Below, in pieces: positions 54,656 through 64,000 of a DNA stretch of 64,000 bases. The DNA is from Capra hircus (lineage: Eukaryota; Chordata; Mammalia; Artiodactyla; Bovidae). The stretch covers positions 131,703,089-131,767,088 of the forward strand of contig NC_030808.1 of the NCBI RefSeq assembly GCF_001704415.2, in the 5' to 3' direction. Position 1 is the stretch's first letter; every line of letters begins with the position of its first letter. A program made the translations under genes and the position numbers. The notes beneath the pieces are model-generated. The model saw only the letters and a list, made by a program, of their open reading frames with translations. It was not told where the DNA came from and searched no databases.

Positions 54656-54659
54656 ATTA

Positions 54660-54914
54660 AAATTAAGGTATTTCCTCTGGACCCTCCCAGTGGGAGATAG
54701 AGATATATTGTGTTGGCTCACGTGATTTGGCTGACAAGTCCCAAAATCTGCAGTTGGCCCAGTAGAGACCCAGGGGCACCAATGGTATAGTTCCCGTCGA
54801 GCCTGGAGGCCTGAGAACCACAAAAGGCAATGGTGTAATTTCCAGTCCAAGTTTGAGTCTGAAGACAGAAATCTGACGTCCCAGCTTGAAAACAGTTGGA
54901 CAGAGAAGAGAGAA
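54660..54914 (-). mobile_element. ERVL LTR (MLT2-like), part 1
   Basis: Antisense LTR body: GTGTTGGCTCACGTGATTTG, CAAGTCCCAAAATCTGCAGT, AGTAGAGACCCAGGGGCACC. It is the probable 5' LTR of the minus-strand ERVL, and an L1 interrupts it. Confidence 0.7.
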
Positions 54915-55009
54915 TTCCTTTTTTTTTAAATAGTTTTATTTATGTATGTATTTGAAGTATGGCTGCTTTACACTGCTGGATCCGTTTCTGCGTTCGGTAA
55001 AGTGTGTCA
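54915..55009 (-). mobile_element. Artiodactyl L1 3' end, part 1, nested in LTR
   Basis: TTTTTTTTAAATAGTTTTAT tail complement, then GAAGTATGGCTGCTTTACAC. A Bov-tA interrupts it. Confidence 0.8.
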
Positions 55010-55209
55010 GGCACGTGCACGCATGTTCAGTCGGCTACAACTCTTTGTGAATCCATGGACTGTAGCCTGCCAGACTGCTCTGTCAATGGAATTTTCCAAG
55101 TGATAATACTGGAGTGAGTTGCCGTTTCCTACTCCAGGGAATCTTCCCAATCCAGGGATTAAACCCACATCTCCTGCATTGCAGGAAGAGTCTTTACCAC
55201 TGAGCCACC
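55010..55209 (-). mobile_element. Bov-tA SINE nested in L1
   Basis: GTTCAGTCGGCTACAACTCT to AGTCTTTACCACTGAGCCAC, reverse complement. Confidence 0.94.
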
Positions 55210-55574
55210 TACACACACATATCCCTTCTTCTTGGATTTCCTTCCCAGTTAGGTCACCACAGAGCACCGAGCTGAGTTTTTTGGGCTATATAGTCAGTTC
55301 TCATTAGTTGTCTATACATAGTATCAATAGTGTAAATATGTCTATCTCAATCTCCAATTCATCCCACCACCTCCCCTTCCCCCTTGGTATCTATACATTT
55401 GTTCTCTGTATCTGTGTCTCTATTTCTGCTATGCAAATAAGATCATCTATAACATTTTTCTAAATTCAACATATATGCATTAACATACAATATTTGGTTT
55501 ACTCTTTCTGACTTACTTCGCTCAGTATCAGTATCTAGGTCCTTCCAGGTCTCTGCAAATGACACAATTTTGTT
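55210..55574 (-). mobile_element. Artiodactyl L1 3' end, part 2
   Basis: CTTGGATTTCCTTCCCAGTT, TCAGTTCTCATTAGTTGTCT, TGTGTCTCTATTTCTGCTAT, TCTCTGCAAATGACACAATT. Confidence 0.88.
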
Positions 55575-55788
55575 TCTTTCTTACTCTGCCTTTTTATTCT
55601 ACTCAAGCAGTCATTGGATTGGAGGAGGCCCACCCACCATGGGAAGGGCAATGTGCTTTACCCAGCCTACCAACTCAAACATTAATCTCATCCAGAAACA
55701 CCCCCACAGACACACCCAGAATCATGTTCATCCAACTATCTGGGCACTCCATGGCCCAGCCAAGACACATAAAGTTAACCATCACAAG
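55575..55788 (-). mobile_element. ERVL LTR (MLT2-like), part 2 (5' end)
   Basis: GTCATTGGATTGGAGGAGGC, AACACCCCCACAGACACACC, GGGCACTCCATGGCCCAGCC, ending TTAACCATCACA, the complement of the TGTGATGGTTAA start of MLT2-type LTRs. The plus frames at 55559-55989 (130 and 139 codons) run through this LTR and are not genes. Confidence 0.8.
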
Positions 55789-56313
55789 CTGGAAAAACAA
55801 AATTCATTGTCTGTCTGGGGCTCAAAGTCTGAGAGTTTCAGCAGGGAAACCTTACAAAGAACTCACAAAACTACTCACAGGAGAATCAGCTTTAAATCTC
55901 AGCCGATCTCAGGGATCCCAAATCCAGATTTTCACTGTTACAATGAAGTAAGACCCTTCCTGATCCCCTTTACCATCCCCTCTTCTTGAATTCCAATCTC
56001 AGACGTGCACAATGGCAGCAGGTGAAGGAGAAGGAGGTTTAAGAGATAGAAACTGACCGCACCCTTCCCTGAAGTAAGGAAGCCACCTGCCAAAGACAAA
56101 AGAAGCTTTATATCTCCAGAGAGCGTTCAAAGTTTTTATTACTATCTGGGAAGAGGCAATTTTAATTATGAATGCAAACTCCTAGTTAAAATGACTGTAG
56201 AGCTTTCGGTTGTCCAGAATTAAGCTAAATAGTCTCAATTGGCAGGGGAAAAAAATGCCACCACTAAATTTAAGGAAGGGTGGGAGAGATTCCATGAGTT
56301 TTAGATTTTCAAA
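55789..56313. other. Unassigned interval
   Basis: No repeat recognised. On the minus strand a polyadenylation hexamer AATAAA lies near 56138-56143 (reads TTTATT on plus), downstream of the frame at 56314-56688. Confidence 0.4.
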
Positions 56314-56688
56314 TTATCTATTATTTCCATCCCTTCTGTTACGAATTCTTATTTGTTGAGTCTGTAAATCGTGCCTCCCAGTGTTCTTTGTCACTTTTGT
56401 TCCCCAGCTTGTTCTGCCAGGTCTTTTGCCATGAACAAGTCCTTGCTTGGTAAGCACTTTTGCAGCTGACTTAGACCATTCTTCCTGGTTTGCAGACTCA
56501 GGACTGGGTCTTAAGTTATGGACTTTCAGACGTTTGCTCTCAGCCAACATAATCCCAGGCGCTGCATCCCTTGCTCGACCAGCCCAGTTCCTCCGTTTAA
56601 CAAGATGCCTCTTTTTCTTCCTGCAGCGTGAACAAGCAGCACATTTCTGGAGCTTTTTCAGCCCCCATCCCCTGGATAGGCAAGACAA
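56314..56688 (-). other. 124-codon basic, Cys-containing frame; possible processed-pseudogene piece
   Basis: The predicted product is highly basic and begins with a CAACSRCRKKKRHLVKRR-like segment (two CxxC pairs followed by a Lys/Arg cluster), which looks less random than other frames here. The rest has no recognisable domain. The plus strand carries a 108-codon frame over the same bases. Together with a downstream AATAAA on the same strand it could be a decayed retrocopy. I do not recognise a parent gene. Confidence 0.25.
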
Positions 56689-57064
56689 CCAGCCCCTTCC
56701 TCAGTTTCATGCAGCGAGCACAGGTCCACTCTCCTGCCAAGCATGGGGTGCACTCATCTCTGTTCTCACATGAGTCTTGAGGCCCACCCTATGGACAGTA
56801 TACCCAGTACCTTCTACCCTTGAGCTACGTTTCACCAGCCCACACAGTAGGCTTATTCTTCATTATTAGTCACAAAGATTGATTGATTCACTGATTTATT
56901 GTGTGTGTGTATGTGTGTATGTGTGTATGTGTGTGAATTTCATCAATCACTCTCCTGTGGAGGTTACAGAGAGGATTTGATGTGTGCTCACTCCACCATT
57001 TTGATCAAGGTCTTCCAGGCACGTCTCAGACGCTACTGAGCTAGACAAGCAAGAAGCGTGCCCC
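56689..57064. other. Unassigned interval
   Basis: Nothing recognised apart from the TG repeat noted separately. Confidence 0.4.
56899..56936 (+). repeat. (TG)n/(TGTA) compound microsatellite
   Basis: GTGTGTGTGTATG followed by repeated TGTGTATG words. Confidence 0.88.
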
Positions 57065-57294
57065 AGGGATTCCCCTGGTGGTCCAGTGGTTAAGAGTCTG
57101 ACTTCCACTGCACAGGACTCAGGTTTGATCCCTGGTCAGGGAACTGGGATCCCACTTGCAACAGGGCAACTGGGCCAGTGTGCAGCAGCTGCTGAGCCAG
57201 TGCTCTAGAGCCTGCCTGCCACAACTAGAGAACCTGCATGCTGCAACTAAGACCCGACACATTCACATAAATAAACATTTTTTTTTTAAAGTAG
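57065..57294 (+). mobile_element. CHR-2-type SINE
   Basis: GGTGGTCCAGTGGTTAAGAG, GATCCCTGGTCAGGGAACTG, AGCCAGTGCTCTAGAGCCTG, ACATAAATAAAC tail. Confidence 0.93.
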
Positions 57295-57517
57295 ACACAT
57301 GTCCCAGACCCAGTCACTGATGCCAAGCAGGGCCTTGTGGGACTCCTGGGCATGATGGCATTTTTGTTCTCTAGTCCTTGTAGCCAAGACTCCAGACTCC
57401 ATGACCTTCTCTGAGTTCCAAAGGGCAGAACAGTTGCTAATCAAAGGAGAAGCAGCAATGAAACCACCTGAGGCAGAAACTCATCAATATTAGGAGAGGA
57501 CTACCCAAGACCCTGCT
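57295..57517. other. Unassigned, possibly LTR-related interval
   Basis: May be the left part of the LTR-like sequence described after the next SINE. Not proven. Confidence 0.25.
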
Positions 57518-57797
57518 GCTGCTGCGGCTGCTAAGTCGCTTCAGTCATATCCGACTCTGTGTGACCCCACAGACAGCAGCCTACCAGGCTCCCCCATCCC
57601 TGGGATTCTCCAGGCAAGAACACTGGAGTGGGTTGCCATTTCCTTCTGCAATGCATGAAAGTGAAAAGTGAAAGTGAAGTCACTCAGTCGTGTCCAACTC
57701 TTTGTGACTCCATGGACTGCAGCCTCCCAGGCTCCTCTGTCCATGGGATTTTCCAGGCAAGAGTACTGGAGTGGAATACCATTGCCTTCTCCTAGGA
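57518..57797 (-). mobile_element. Bov-A2 SINE (dimer)
   Basis: Two successive reverse-complement monomers joined by AAAGTGAAAAGTGAAAGTGA, with a GCT-rich tail at the left. This head-to-tail dimer is the Bov-A2 arrangement. Confidence 0.95.
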
Positions 57798-58262
57798 TCC
57801 TGCACATACCTTAATCTTGTCAGCAACCCACCCTTTTGGAACTGCAGAAGAAAAGAATATACGTGCTAAGTCACTTCAGTCATGCCCAGCTCTTGGCAAC
57901 CCCCTGGACTATAGCCTGCTAGGCTCCTCTGTACGTGGGATTATCCAGGCAAGAATACTGGAGTGGGTTGCCATGCCCTCTCCAGAGGATCTTCCCAACC
58001 CAGGGACTGAACCCACATCTCTTAGGTCTCCTGCGTTGGCAGGCAGATTCTTTACCACTAGTGCCTCCTGGTACTGTCTGGATCCTCATCACAATCTCCT
58101 GCCTGACTATATAACCTTTCCCTACTCACCAGGATGGGGGGCACAGTTCTTGAAGCACTAGCTTCTGGTTTTTCCCCTTTACCTGGCCAAGTAATAAAGC
58201 CACTCTTTCTTTCTCTTCCATAACTGTCTCCATATTCTTTTTGGCATTAGTGCGCAGAGAGC
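57798..58262 (+). mobile_element. Possible ERV LTR, split by a Bov-tA
   Basis: The right part has TGACTATATAACCTTTCCCT (TATA-like) and a polyadenylation signal in CCAAGTAATAAAGCCACTCT followed by T/C-rich U5-like sequence. This layout fits a gammaretrovirus-class LTR, but the limits and family are not fixed. Confidence 0.4.
57858..58072 (-). mobile_element. Bov-tA SINE
   Basis: ACGTGCTAAGTCACTTCAGT to GGCAGATTCTTTACCACTAG, full length reverse complement. Confidence 0.95.
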
Positions 58263-58956
58263 CAAGGTTTTGGCAACAATCTCAGTCTTCACAGAGTGGT
58301 CGGGCCCATTTCCAAAGTGGGAACACTTTCCCTCAGTGATAGGAGGAGTTTTCTTATTAGTGACTAAAGCAGAAATCTTATCCTCTCCTGTCCTGTCCCA
58401 CCGAGAAGAGTGGTCACTTCCTCATGGGAGCTGACACAGGGCAGGCCGGAGCAGGGTCCTGGAGAGCCACAGTTCCAGAGGCCTCCCCAAGCCCTCCTCC
58501 TCATGTAAGAAACTTGGGTGGGTGGGGAGGGGGCATTCAGATAAAATCTCAGGTGCAAACGCTGATAACAGGAGGTCAGCCTGCTCCTCCTTCAGACTCA
58601 ATGAGCTCTCGGCCTCCAGCGTGTTGCTCACTGGGCTTCTGCTCCCTCCAGGGGCAGCACCTTCAGCCCAGCTTGGCCTTGGATGATCCCCCCAAGTCTT
58701 GAAGCTCTAACAACCAAGCAGGGTAAGAGTGGAAAGGAGAGGGGTGTGAGTGCTGCCCACTGGGGTAGGTGGGAAGTGCAGACCCAAGCCCTGCCCCACC
58801 TCCAACACCGCACCCATCTCTAGGGCCTGGGCTTTTGGCTTTTAGGCAACACATTTAGAACCACACCTCAGACCCAAACTTCTTATCAGTTCTTCAACCT
58901 GAAGGTCGTCTTTGCCAACCCCAAGTTAAAATTCTCCTTCAGAGTTTAAAACTTTG
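58263..58956. other. Unassigned interval
   Basis: GC-rich, no repeat recognised, overlapping frames of 61-92 codons on both strands. Confidence 0.45.
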
Positions 58957-59104
58957 TTAGAAAAGGAAGTAGAGAGAAAAAGGAAGGAAAGAGGGAGGGG
59001 AAGGAAAGAGGGAGGGGAAGGAAAGGCGAGAAAGAGGGGAAGTAGGTATAAAGGAAGGAAAGGCAGGAGGGAAAAAGAGAGGAAAAGAGGAGGGATAAAG
59101 GAGG
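58957..59104 (+). repeat. Polypurine tract
   Basis: About 145 bp of almost only A and G, including an 18-bp unit AAGGAAAGAGGGAGGGGA in tandem. The 63-codon Lys/Arg/Glu/Gly frame across it is compositional. Confidence 0.9.
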
Positions 59105-59261
59105 CAAATCCCTTTCTCAGACAAAGAGATTATGTCATAAATTAAAACTGAGCTGCTTACAGGTACCCATATTAAAATTTTAGCATCTACTTGCTGCCAT
59201 CTGCTAAATTAAAACTCCTCACTTGAAATACATAATTCTTCCACCCCACTGGCCCTCCATA
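59105..59261. other. Unassigned interval
   Basis: I recognise nothing here. Confidence 0.4.
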
Positions 59262-59490
59262 ACCTAGGTTTAAGTGTGTTAGTTGCTCAGCCAGGGCTGA
59301 CTCTTTGCAACCTCATGGACTATAGCCCACAGACTCCTCTGTCTATGGAATTCTCCAGGTAAGAATACGGAATAGGTAGCCATTCCCTTCTCCAGGGATC
59401 TTCCCAACCCAGAGAGTGTACCCAGGTCTCCCACATTGCTGGCAGATTCTTTACCACCTGAGCTACCAGAGAAGCCCCACCTAGGCTTAA
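59262..59490 (-). mobile_element. Bov-tA SINE with 12-bp target-site duplication
   Basis: The SINE body is 59274-59478. Flanks ACCTAGGTTTAA (59262-59273) and ACCTAGGCTTAA (59479-59490) differ at one base. Confidence 0.95.
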
Positions 59491-61059
59491 CCTGAGGGCT
59501 ATTTCATTTTGGCCTGTTTCTAAGTGCAAGATTCCAAAGTCTTCAGTGAAACAGGGCATCACCTGGGAAAGCCCTTCAGTGTGGGTAATGTAGGTGGGAT
59601 GGCATCAAGGGTCCCCCGCTCTGGGGTGTGATCTCCTAAGGCTAGAAACCGGTAATAACATCAGTAGACAGTTCGGCAGAAGACTTACTGTCATGTCCAG
59701 GAAATTTGGAGATATGTGGCCACCTTGTAGATGGGTGATTTGAAAGCACAGGAGCAAATGTAGAGGTTACTTCGGTTTACACAGGCACTAATTTTTTTCA
59801 ACAGTCAGGTTTTTTAAGGTTGTTTGTTAAAATTTCCCCAGTGGGCTCCATTGGAGGGACTGGGGACACGAACCTCCTCCCATAGGAGAGTTTTCCTTTG
59901 GCTTTGGGGGCTTTTTGCAGGTGCCTGACAAGACGTCTCAGGTTTTCCTCCAGGGCCCTTCAGGGGGTTTTACTGCTGCTCCTGCGCTGCTGGCCCCTCA
60001 CTGAAGGAGGCAGAAGGGGCTCTGTCTTCCCTCCTGTTCCCACCTGTGTGTGCTCCCACCTCCAGGGAAGATAGATTTTTCTGGGCTTTTTTGTTTGATC
60101 CTTGAGGACCTGACAGCCAGCAAGAGAAAACTGTAATTTGGGTTCACCTCTTGTGTGCCAGTTCCAGATGTCACAGTCTGGGTGCCAAAATGGTTTAACA
60201 TGACTCCCCTGTCATGGACACAAACCCCACCACCACCACCCAAAAAAGTCAGTTAAACCCTGAGATAGGTTATAGAACACAGGAGAAAATATCAAAAACT
60301 GTTTTTTAAAGAGGTAGGGAAGGGCAGCACAGAGGAAAGACTGGTAGCCAGAGGCCTGAGGCAGAGGCCAAGGTCCAGCCAGGAGGGAGGGCCACAGGAG
60401 CACTGAGCAGAGCGCTTCTGAGCACGAGTGAGGATATGGTGTCTGCTAAATTCTAAATCCACTGATGATGGTGGAGGCTTGCCAGGGACCAAGCCCATGG
60501 AAGTTCTGCAGTTTTCATTCTAGGAAATTTGCCTGAGTTTTCCTTTTCTCTCTCCAGAAAGCCCAGGGCACTTTCAGGCGAATGGGAACAAAAGAAGGAA
60601 TTTCCAGCACTCAACACAAGGTGGCGCCAGACACCGTGGACGTGATGCGCTCCCCACTTCAGGTGGGCTCAGAAGCTGGTCCCTAAAGGGACCCAGTCAG
60701 GCCAGATTCCAAGGAAACTGAGAACGCTGAGCACCCACAGGAAGTTAGCCAAAGGAAAAAACAGGGCGCACAGAAAAATAAGAAAAATTATCTAAGAGAT
60801 GGGGAAGGGTAGCACAGAAGCTAGACAGTCTGTAAAAGGAACTTAAAAAAGAGCTTTGCCAGGGAATCCCTGGAAAGACAGGAGATGGGCAAGTGCAGAG
60901 ACAGGAAGGGGAGGCTGTTGCAGGCATTCAGCAGGTCATGGCCTGGGCCAGGGAAGGGTGGGGGAGAAGAACGCCTTCTGACTGGTGTAGCTACATTTAC
61001 CAGTTTACATTTACAGGTATGCTTCTTAGACACAGTGAGTCAACAAGCCCCATAGGATT
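59491..61059. other. Unassigned, repeat-poor interval
   Basis: About 1.6 kb without a recognised repeat. A short CAC run (60228-60240) is present. Frames up to 81 codons, none recognisable. Confidence 0.45.
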
Positions 61060-61470
61060 CAATAACAAGACTCAGTAGAAATACATTTTATTCATCTTCT
61101 TTGAGAATTCATTGTATTAACATTTGCTCTTTTCGTGTACAGTTATGGACCCATGACTGCAAATGTGGTCTGCCCATTGATATCAGCCAGTATTCGCCTT
61201 TTGATGTTCACATTGTCCCAACTTTGGCTGAGGCAAACTTACCTCTCTTAGACTGATTCCTTGCATAATTTTGAATGACCCACCTATTTAAAGCTTTTTG
61301 CTTCTGGCGCAACAAGGTATAAATGTCCTGGCATTATTATCTTGCTCATTTCCACCCCAGACCAGGTATGGAATCAGACATTGCTCCAAGAAACCCTGGC
61401 TCCTTTTGAGAGAAAAATAGCAAAAAAAAAAAAAAAAGGCAAAATATAGGGTACTATAGGGTACATTGCA
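61060..61470. repeat. Old dispersed repeat (LINE-like)
   Basis: Words such as CCCATTGATATCAGCCAGTA, TTGCTTCTGGCGCAACAAGG, CCACCCCAGACCAGGTATGG and AGAAACCCTGGCTCCTTTTG recur in an old mammalian repeat that I associate with L1M-type sequence, though the name is uncertain. An A run lies at about 61422-61437. Confidence 0.45.
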
Positions 61471-61568
61471 ACTAGGCCACTTCGGTGGCAAAAAGCCCAA
61501 AAGGAAATCTACTTCTAATGTAATGTTTTATAAAGGCATGAGTTCATATGGATAGACTCAATTCAGTT

Positions 61569-61876
61569 CCAGTAGTACACTGCTGCTGCTGCTGCTGCTA
61601 AGTCACTTCAGTCGTGTCCGACTCTGTGCGACCCCAGAGACGGCAGCCCACCAGGCTCTCCCGTCCCTGGGATTCTCCAGGCAAGAACACTGGAGTGGGT
61701 TGCCATTTCCTTCTCCAATACATAAAAGTGACAAGTGAAAATAAAGTCACTCAGTCGTGTCCAACCCTCAGCGACCCCATGGACTGCAGCCCACCAGGCT
61801 CCTCCGTCCATGGGATTTTCCAGGCAAGAGTAGTGGAGTGGGGTGCCATTGCCTTCTCCACCAGTAGTACACTGCT
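61569..61876 (-). mobile_element. Bov-A2 SINE (dimer) with 16-bp target-site duplication
   Basis: The SINE body is 61585-61860, two reverse-complement monomers with a (GCT)n tail. A perfect 16-bp repeat CCAGTAGTACACTGCT flanks it (61569-61584 and 61861-61876). Confidence 0.96.
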
Positions 61877-62109
61877 CCTACTGAAATTATTGAGTGTACC
61901 ATTGACCTTCCCTTTCACTAATCCTGAAATCTAGTTTCCTGTCCAAATAACATAATTATTTACTTGCTGTGACAACTTAAGAGAATAGTTTAAAAAAAAA
62001 TACACTGTCAGTACAAACAGTAGAAATACTGAGTGAAGTTTCTGTTTGAGGCTGCACACTCCTAAGGACTTGTTGCCAAACCATTTACTCTAAAGTCACA
62101 CTTAATCTG

Positions 62110-62352
62110 AGCTTCCCCAGTGGCTCAGCAGTAAAGATTCCACCCACAATGTGGGAACTGTGGGTTCTAATTCCTGGGTCAGAAAGATCCCCTGGAGGAG
62201 GACATGGCAACACACTCCAGTATTCTTGCCTGGAGAATCCCATGGACAGAGCAGCCTGGAGAGCTACAGTCCATAGGGTTGTGTTGAATGCTACAGTCCA
62301 TAGGGCCCTGCACTTCAGGACACGGCTGACATGAGTTAGCACACACACGCGC
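62110..62352 (+). mobile_element. Bov-tA SINE with internal duplication
   Basis: AGCTTCCCCAGTGGCTCAGC to ATGAGTTAGCACACACACGC. The word GCTACAGTCCATAGGG occurs twice, 27 bp apart (62263 and 62290). Confidence 0.95.
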
Positions 62353-63179
62353 TTAGTCCCCCACACTGTGGAAGGACTTAACTAGCATTGTGGTTCTTCT
62401 GTTTCCATTTATTTTCATTTAGAGGAAGCTGCAATCTGCCCTCAGTCCACCCCTCCATTTTCTGCTCCATCTTGTCATCTTCCCATAGGACTTACACACT
62501 CCCAATATTCTAGATAACTCACCTAATAATGATAAACACTGTTATTATTTTACTATTATTCCTCCCCCCGGCCCCACCATCCAAAGGTAAGCCTCAGAGA
62601 ATCAGGATTTTGTTCCTTGGACCCTGGTAGCATCTGAAGGCAGGACTAAGAAAAAAGTGCTTGACTGTGGGGTCAGGGGTGTCCGCTCGTTGGGCATCAT
62701 CAAGGACTGTGAGAGATGGTCAGTATTCCTGTTGTAGTTACTAATCACATCCCTTTCACTCATTGAAGAATCCGGGTGATAGGGGCAAATCAATCGGAGG
62801 AGAGGCCAGGGAGTCAAAATACCAGTATTCCAGGGCAGAGGGAATGGCCAGCCATGGGGGAGGGCTCCCCTCTACTCTCAAGGACCAGCTAAATGTTTGG
62901 TGCGTGGTCAGGCTTCCATAAATGATTCTGGGGACATGGGAGGACAATGGGATAATTGAGGGAAATGTCTGGATACCTGTATAAACCTGCAAGGTGGATG
63001 GGCAAGGGAACTAGCTGTGAGAGGGATGCAAGCAGAGGGAAGTCAGGGGTCATTCCTGAGTTCTGGGTCTGGACAGGTGACAGGGCAACTGTGGCTCGAG
63101 GGTAGAGGGCAGAGGAGAAGAAGGAGGGGGTCATGACTGGTGGAGTAGTAGTCTTTATTCCTGCAAACTGAAAATATGG
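62353..63179. other. Unassigned interval
   Basis: No repeat recognised. Overlapping minus frames of 71-81 codons (62602-63134) have no recognisable product. Confidence 0.45.
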
Positions 63180-63354
63180 TTCCAGTTTAGAAAGAAAGAA
63201 AGTGAAAGTGAAGTCGCTCAGTCGTGTTCGACTCTTTGTGACCCCATGGACTGTAGCCTAGCTGGCTCCTCCATCCATCCATGGGATTTTCCAGGCAAGA
63301 GTACTGGAGTGGGTTGCCATTTGCACACTCCAAACTGGAGTGGGATTCCAGTTT
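63180..63354 (-). mobile_element. Bov-tA SINE, 5' truncated
   Basis: GTGAAGTCGCTCAGTCGTGT to CTGGAGTGGGTTGCCATTTG. The 9-bp repeat TTCCAGTTT (63180-63188 and 63346-63354) is the likely target-site duplication. The last part before it is rearranged into a small foldback. Confidence 0.92.
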
Positions 63355-63357
63355 GGC
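63331..63357. repeat. Perfect 10-bp inverted repeat (hairpin)
   Basis: CCAAACTGGA and TCCAGTTTGG separated by 7 bases, at the truncated 5' end of the preceding SINE. Confidence 0.85.
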
Positions 63358-63386
63358 CAAAGGTAAACTGAACATATACTCTTCAT

Positions 63387-63544
63387 AAAAGAATCAAACA
63401 ATGCAGAACCATACACAATGGTACAAAAGAATCAAACAATGCAGAACCATACACAATGGTACAAAAGAATCAGACAATGCAGAACCATACACAATGGTAC
63501 AAAAGAATCAAACAATGCAGAACCATACACAATGGTACAAAAGA
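63387..63544 (+). repeat. 38-bp minisatellite, about four units
   Basis: Unit starts AAAAGAATCAAACAATGCAG and ends ACACAATGGTAC. Copies begin at 63387, 63425, 63463 and 63501, with one visible substitution in the third unit. As 38 is not a multiple of three, the frame through it shifts with each unit. Confidence 0.95.
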
Positions 63545-64000
63545 GAAGCTCTCCAGTGATCTTGTCTTAGAGAGAGCCCCTCCTCTGGCCCCTAGAAACC
63601 CCTGCCCAGGTGGAGAGAGGGCTGGGGGCCTCTGCCTTATAGGGGAAACACCTGGCTGAAGCAGTTAGATTGTCTCCACCTCAAGGCTGGCTGGAAGGGG
63701 CCCAGGAAGTGGGGGTGGAAACAAACCAGCTCAGAGGCTCCAGAGCTGGGAAGGGTGGGGTCTATGATGGGAGACCAGGCTTTGCCCAACAATTGCTTCA
63801 GCCTTCAAAAGACTCCCCCTCCATCCCTTCTCTGACCCTGACTCTTCCTCACCTGGTGGGCGAGAGGGTCAGGAAGAGGCTTCAGTCATGGGTCCAGGAC
63901 GAACATGCTGGGAGAAGTAAGGACACCCTGAGGGGCTATCTTAAAAGAGTTCCCCAAGGGATTTTCCGTAGTGTGAGGTCCCAGGAATAGCCAAGAGCAC
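63545..64000. other. Unassigned GC-rich interval
   Basis: No repeat recognised. Frames of 67 and 106 codons (63456-63659, 63670-63990) are unrecognised. Confidence 0.45.

Noticed and set aside
55559..55989. Overlapping 130- and 139-codon plus frames
   Set aside because: They lie on the opposite strand of an ERVL LTR end and continue into unassigned sequence, so they are not genes.
63387..63544. CRISPR array
   Set aside because: The 38-bp units abut without spacers, so it is a minisatellite.

Overview
This window is almost certainly nuclear DNA of a bovid (cattle, buffalo, sheep or goat lineage). The evidence is the repeat content: many copies of the tRNA-derived bovid SINEs Bov-tA and Bov-A2, the RTE-type LINE BovB with its ACTGAA-type 3' end, CHR-family SINEs of cetartiodactyls, and the characteristic artiodactyl/bovine L1 3' ends. 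I could not name the species from sequence alone.

I recognise no intact protein-coding gene and no confident exon. The longest open frames outside transposons (15413-15931, 33970-34494, 20980-21450 minus, 56314-56688 minus) resemble nothing I know and lie in T-rich or GC-rich sequence where chance frames are expected. The recognisable coding relics are LINE and endogenous-retrovirus remnants: four BovB copies (about 3.6-5.0, 6.2-7.2, 34.8-35.6 and 48.1-48.4 kb, plus a short fifth at 53.0-53.3 kb) and a broken ERVL provirus at about 50.8-55.8 kb. One RNA-gene relic is present, a U6 snRNA pseudogene at about 41.6 kb. The window is therefore best read as intergenic or intronic mammalian DNA built from layers of mobile-element insertions.

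Layout. 0-9 kb: Bov-tA SINEs, an L1 3' end with a nested SINE, a BovB copy that lost its endonuclease part but kept its reading frame, a second decayed BovB and an old L1 3' end. 9-11 kb: an old L2 LINE split by an MLT1 LTR and by a Bov-tA. 11-14 kb: mostly unassigned sequence. 14-25 kb: CHR SINEs, MIRs, two MaLR/ERVL LTRs and two copies of one old T-rich repeat family; a very short retro-insertion and a CHR/Bov-A2 nest lie at 24.0-24.8 kb. 25-40 kb: old L1, MIR and MLT1 pieces, an ERV1-like LTR, a 5'-truncated BovB, and long unassigned intervals. 40-50 kb: the U6 pseudogene, a young-looking L1 tail, several SINEs and an inverted pair of CHR tails. 50.8-55.8 kb: a minus-strand ERVL remnant invaded by L1, BovB, CHR and Bov-tA. 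56-64 kb: a possible ERV LTR, Bov-A2 dimers, a polypurine tract and a 38-bp minisatellite.

There is no operon or pathway to describe. What works together is insertion history: target-site duplications let several nests be ordered (for example CHR then Bov-A2 at 24.4-24.8 kb; ERVL then L1 then BovB at 52.9-53.6 kb). Family names are from memory of repeat consensus sequences. Ends of old repeats are approximate, while ends set by target-site duplications are exact to the base as read.
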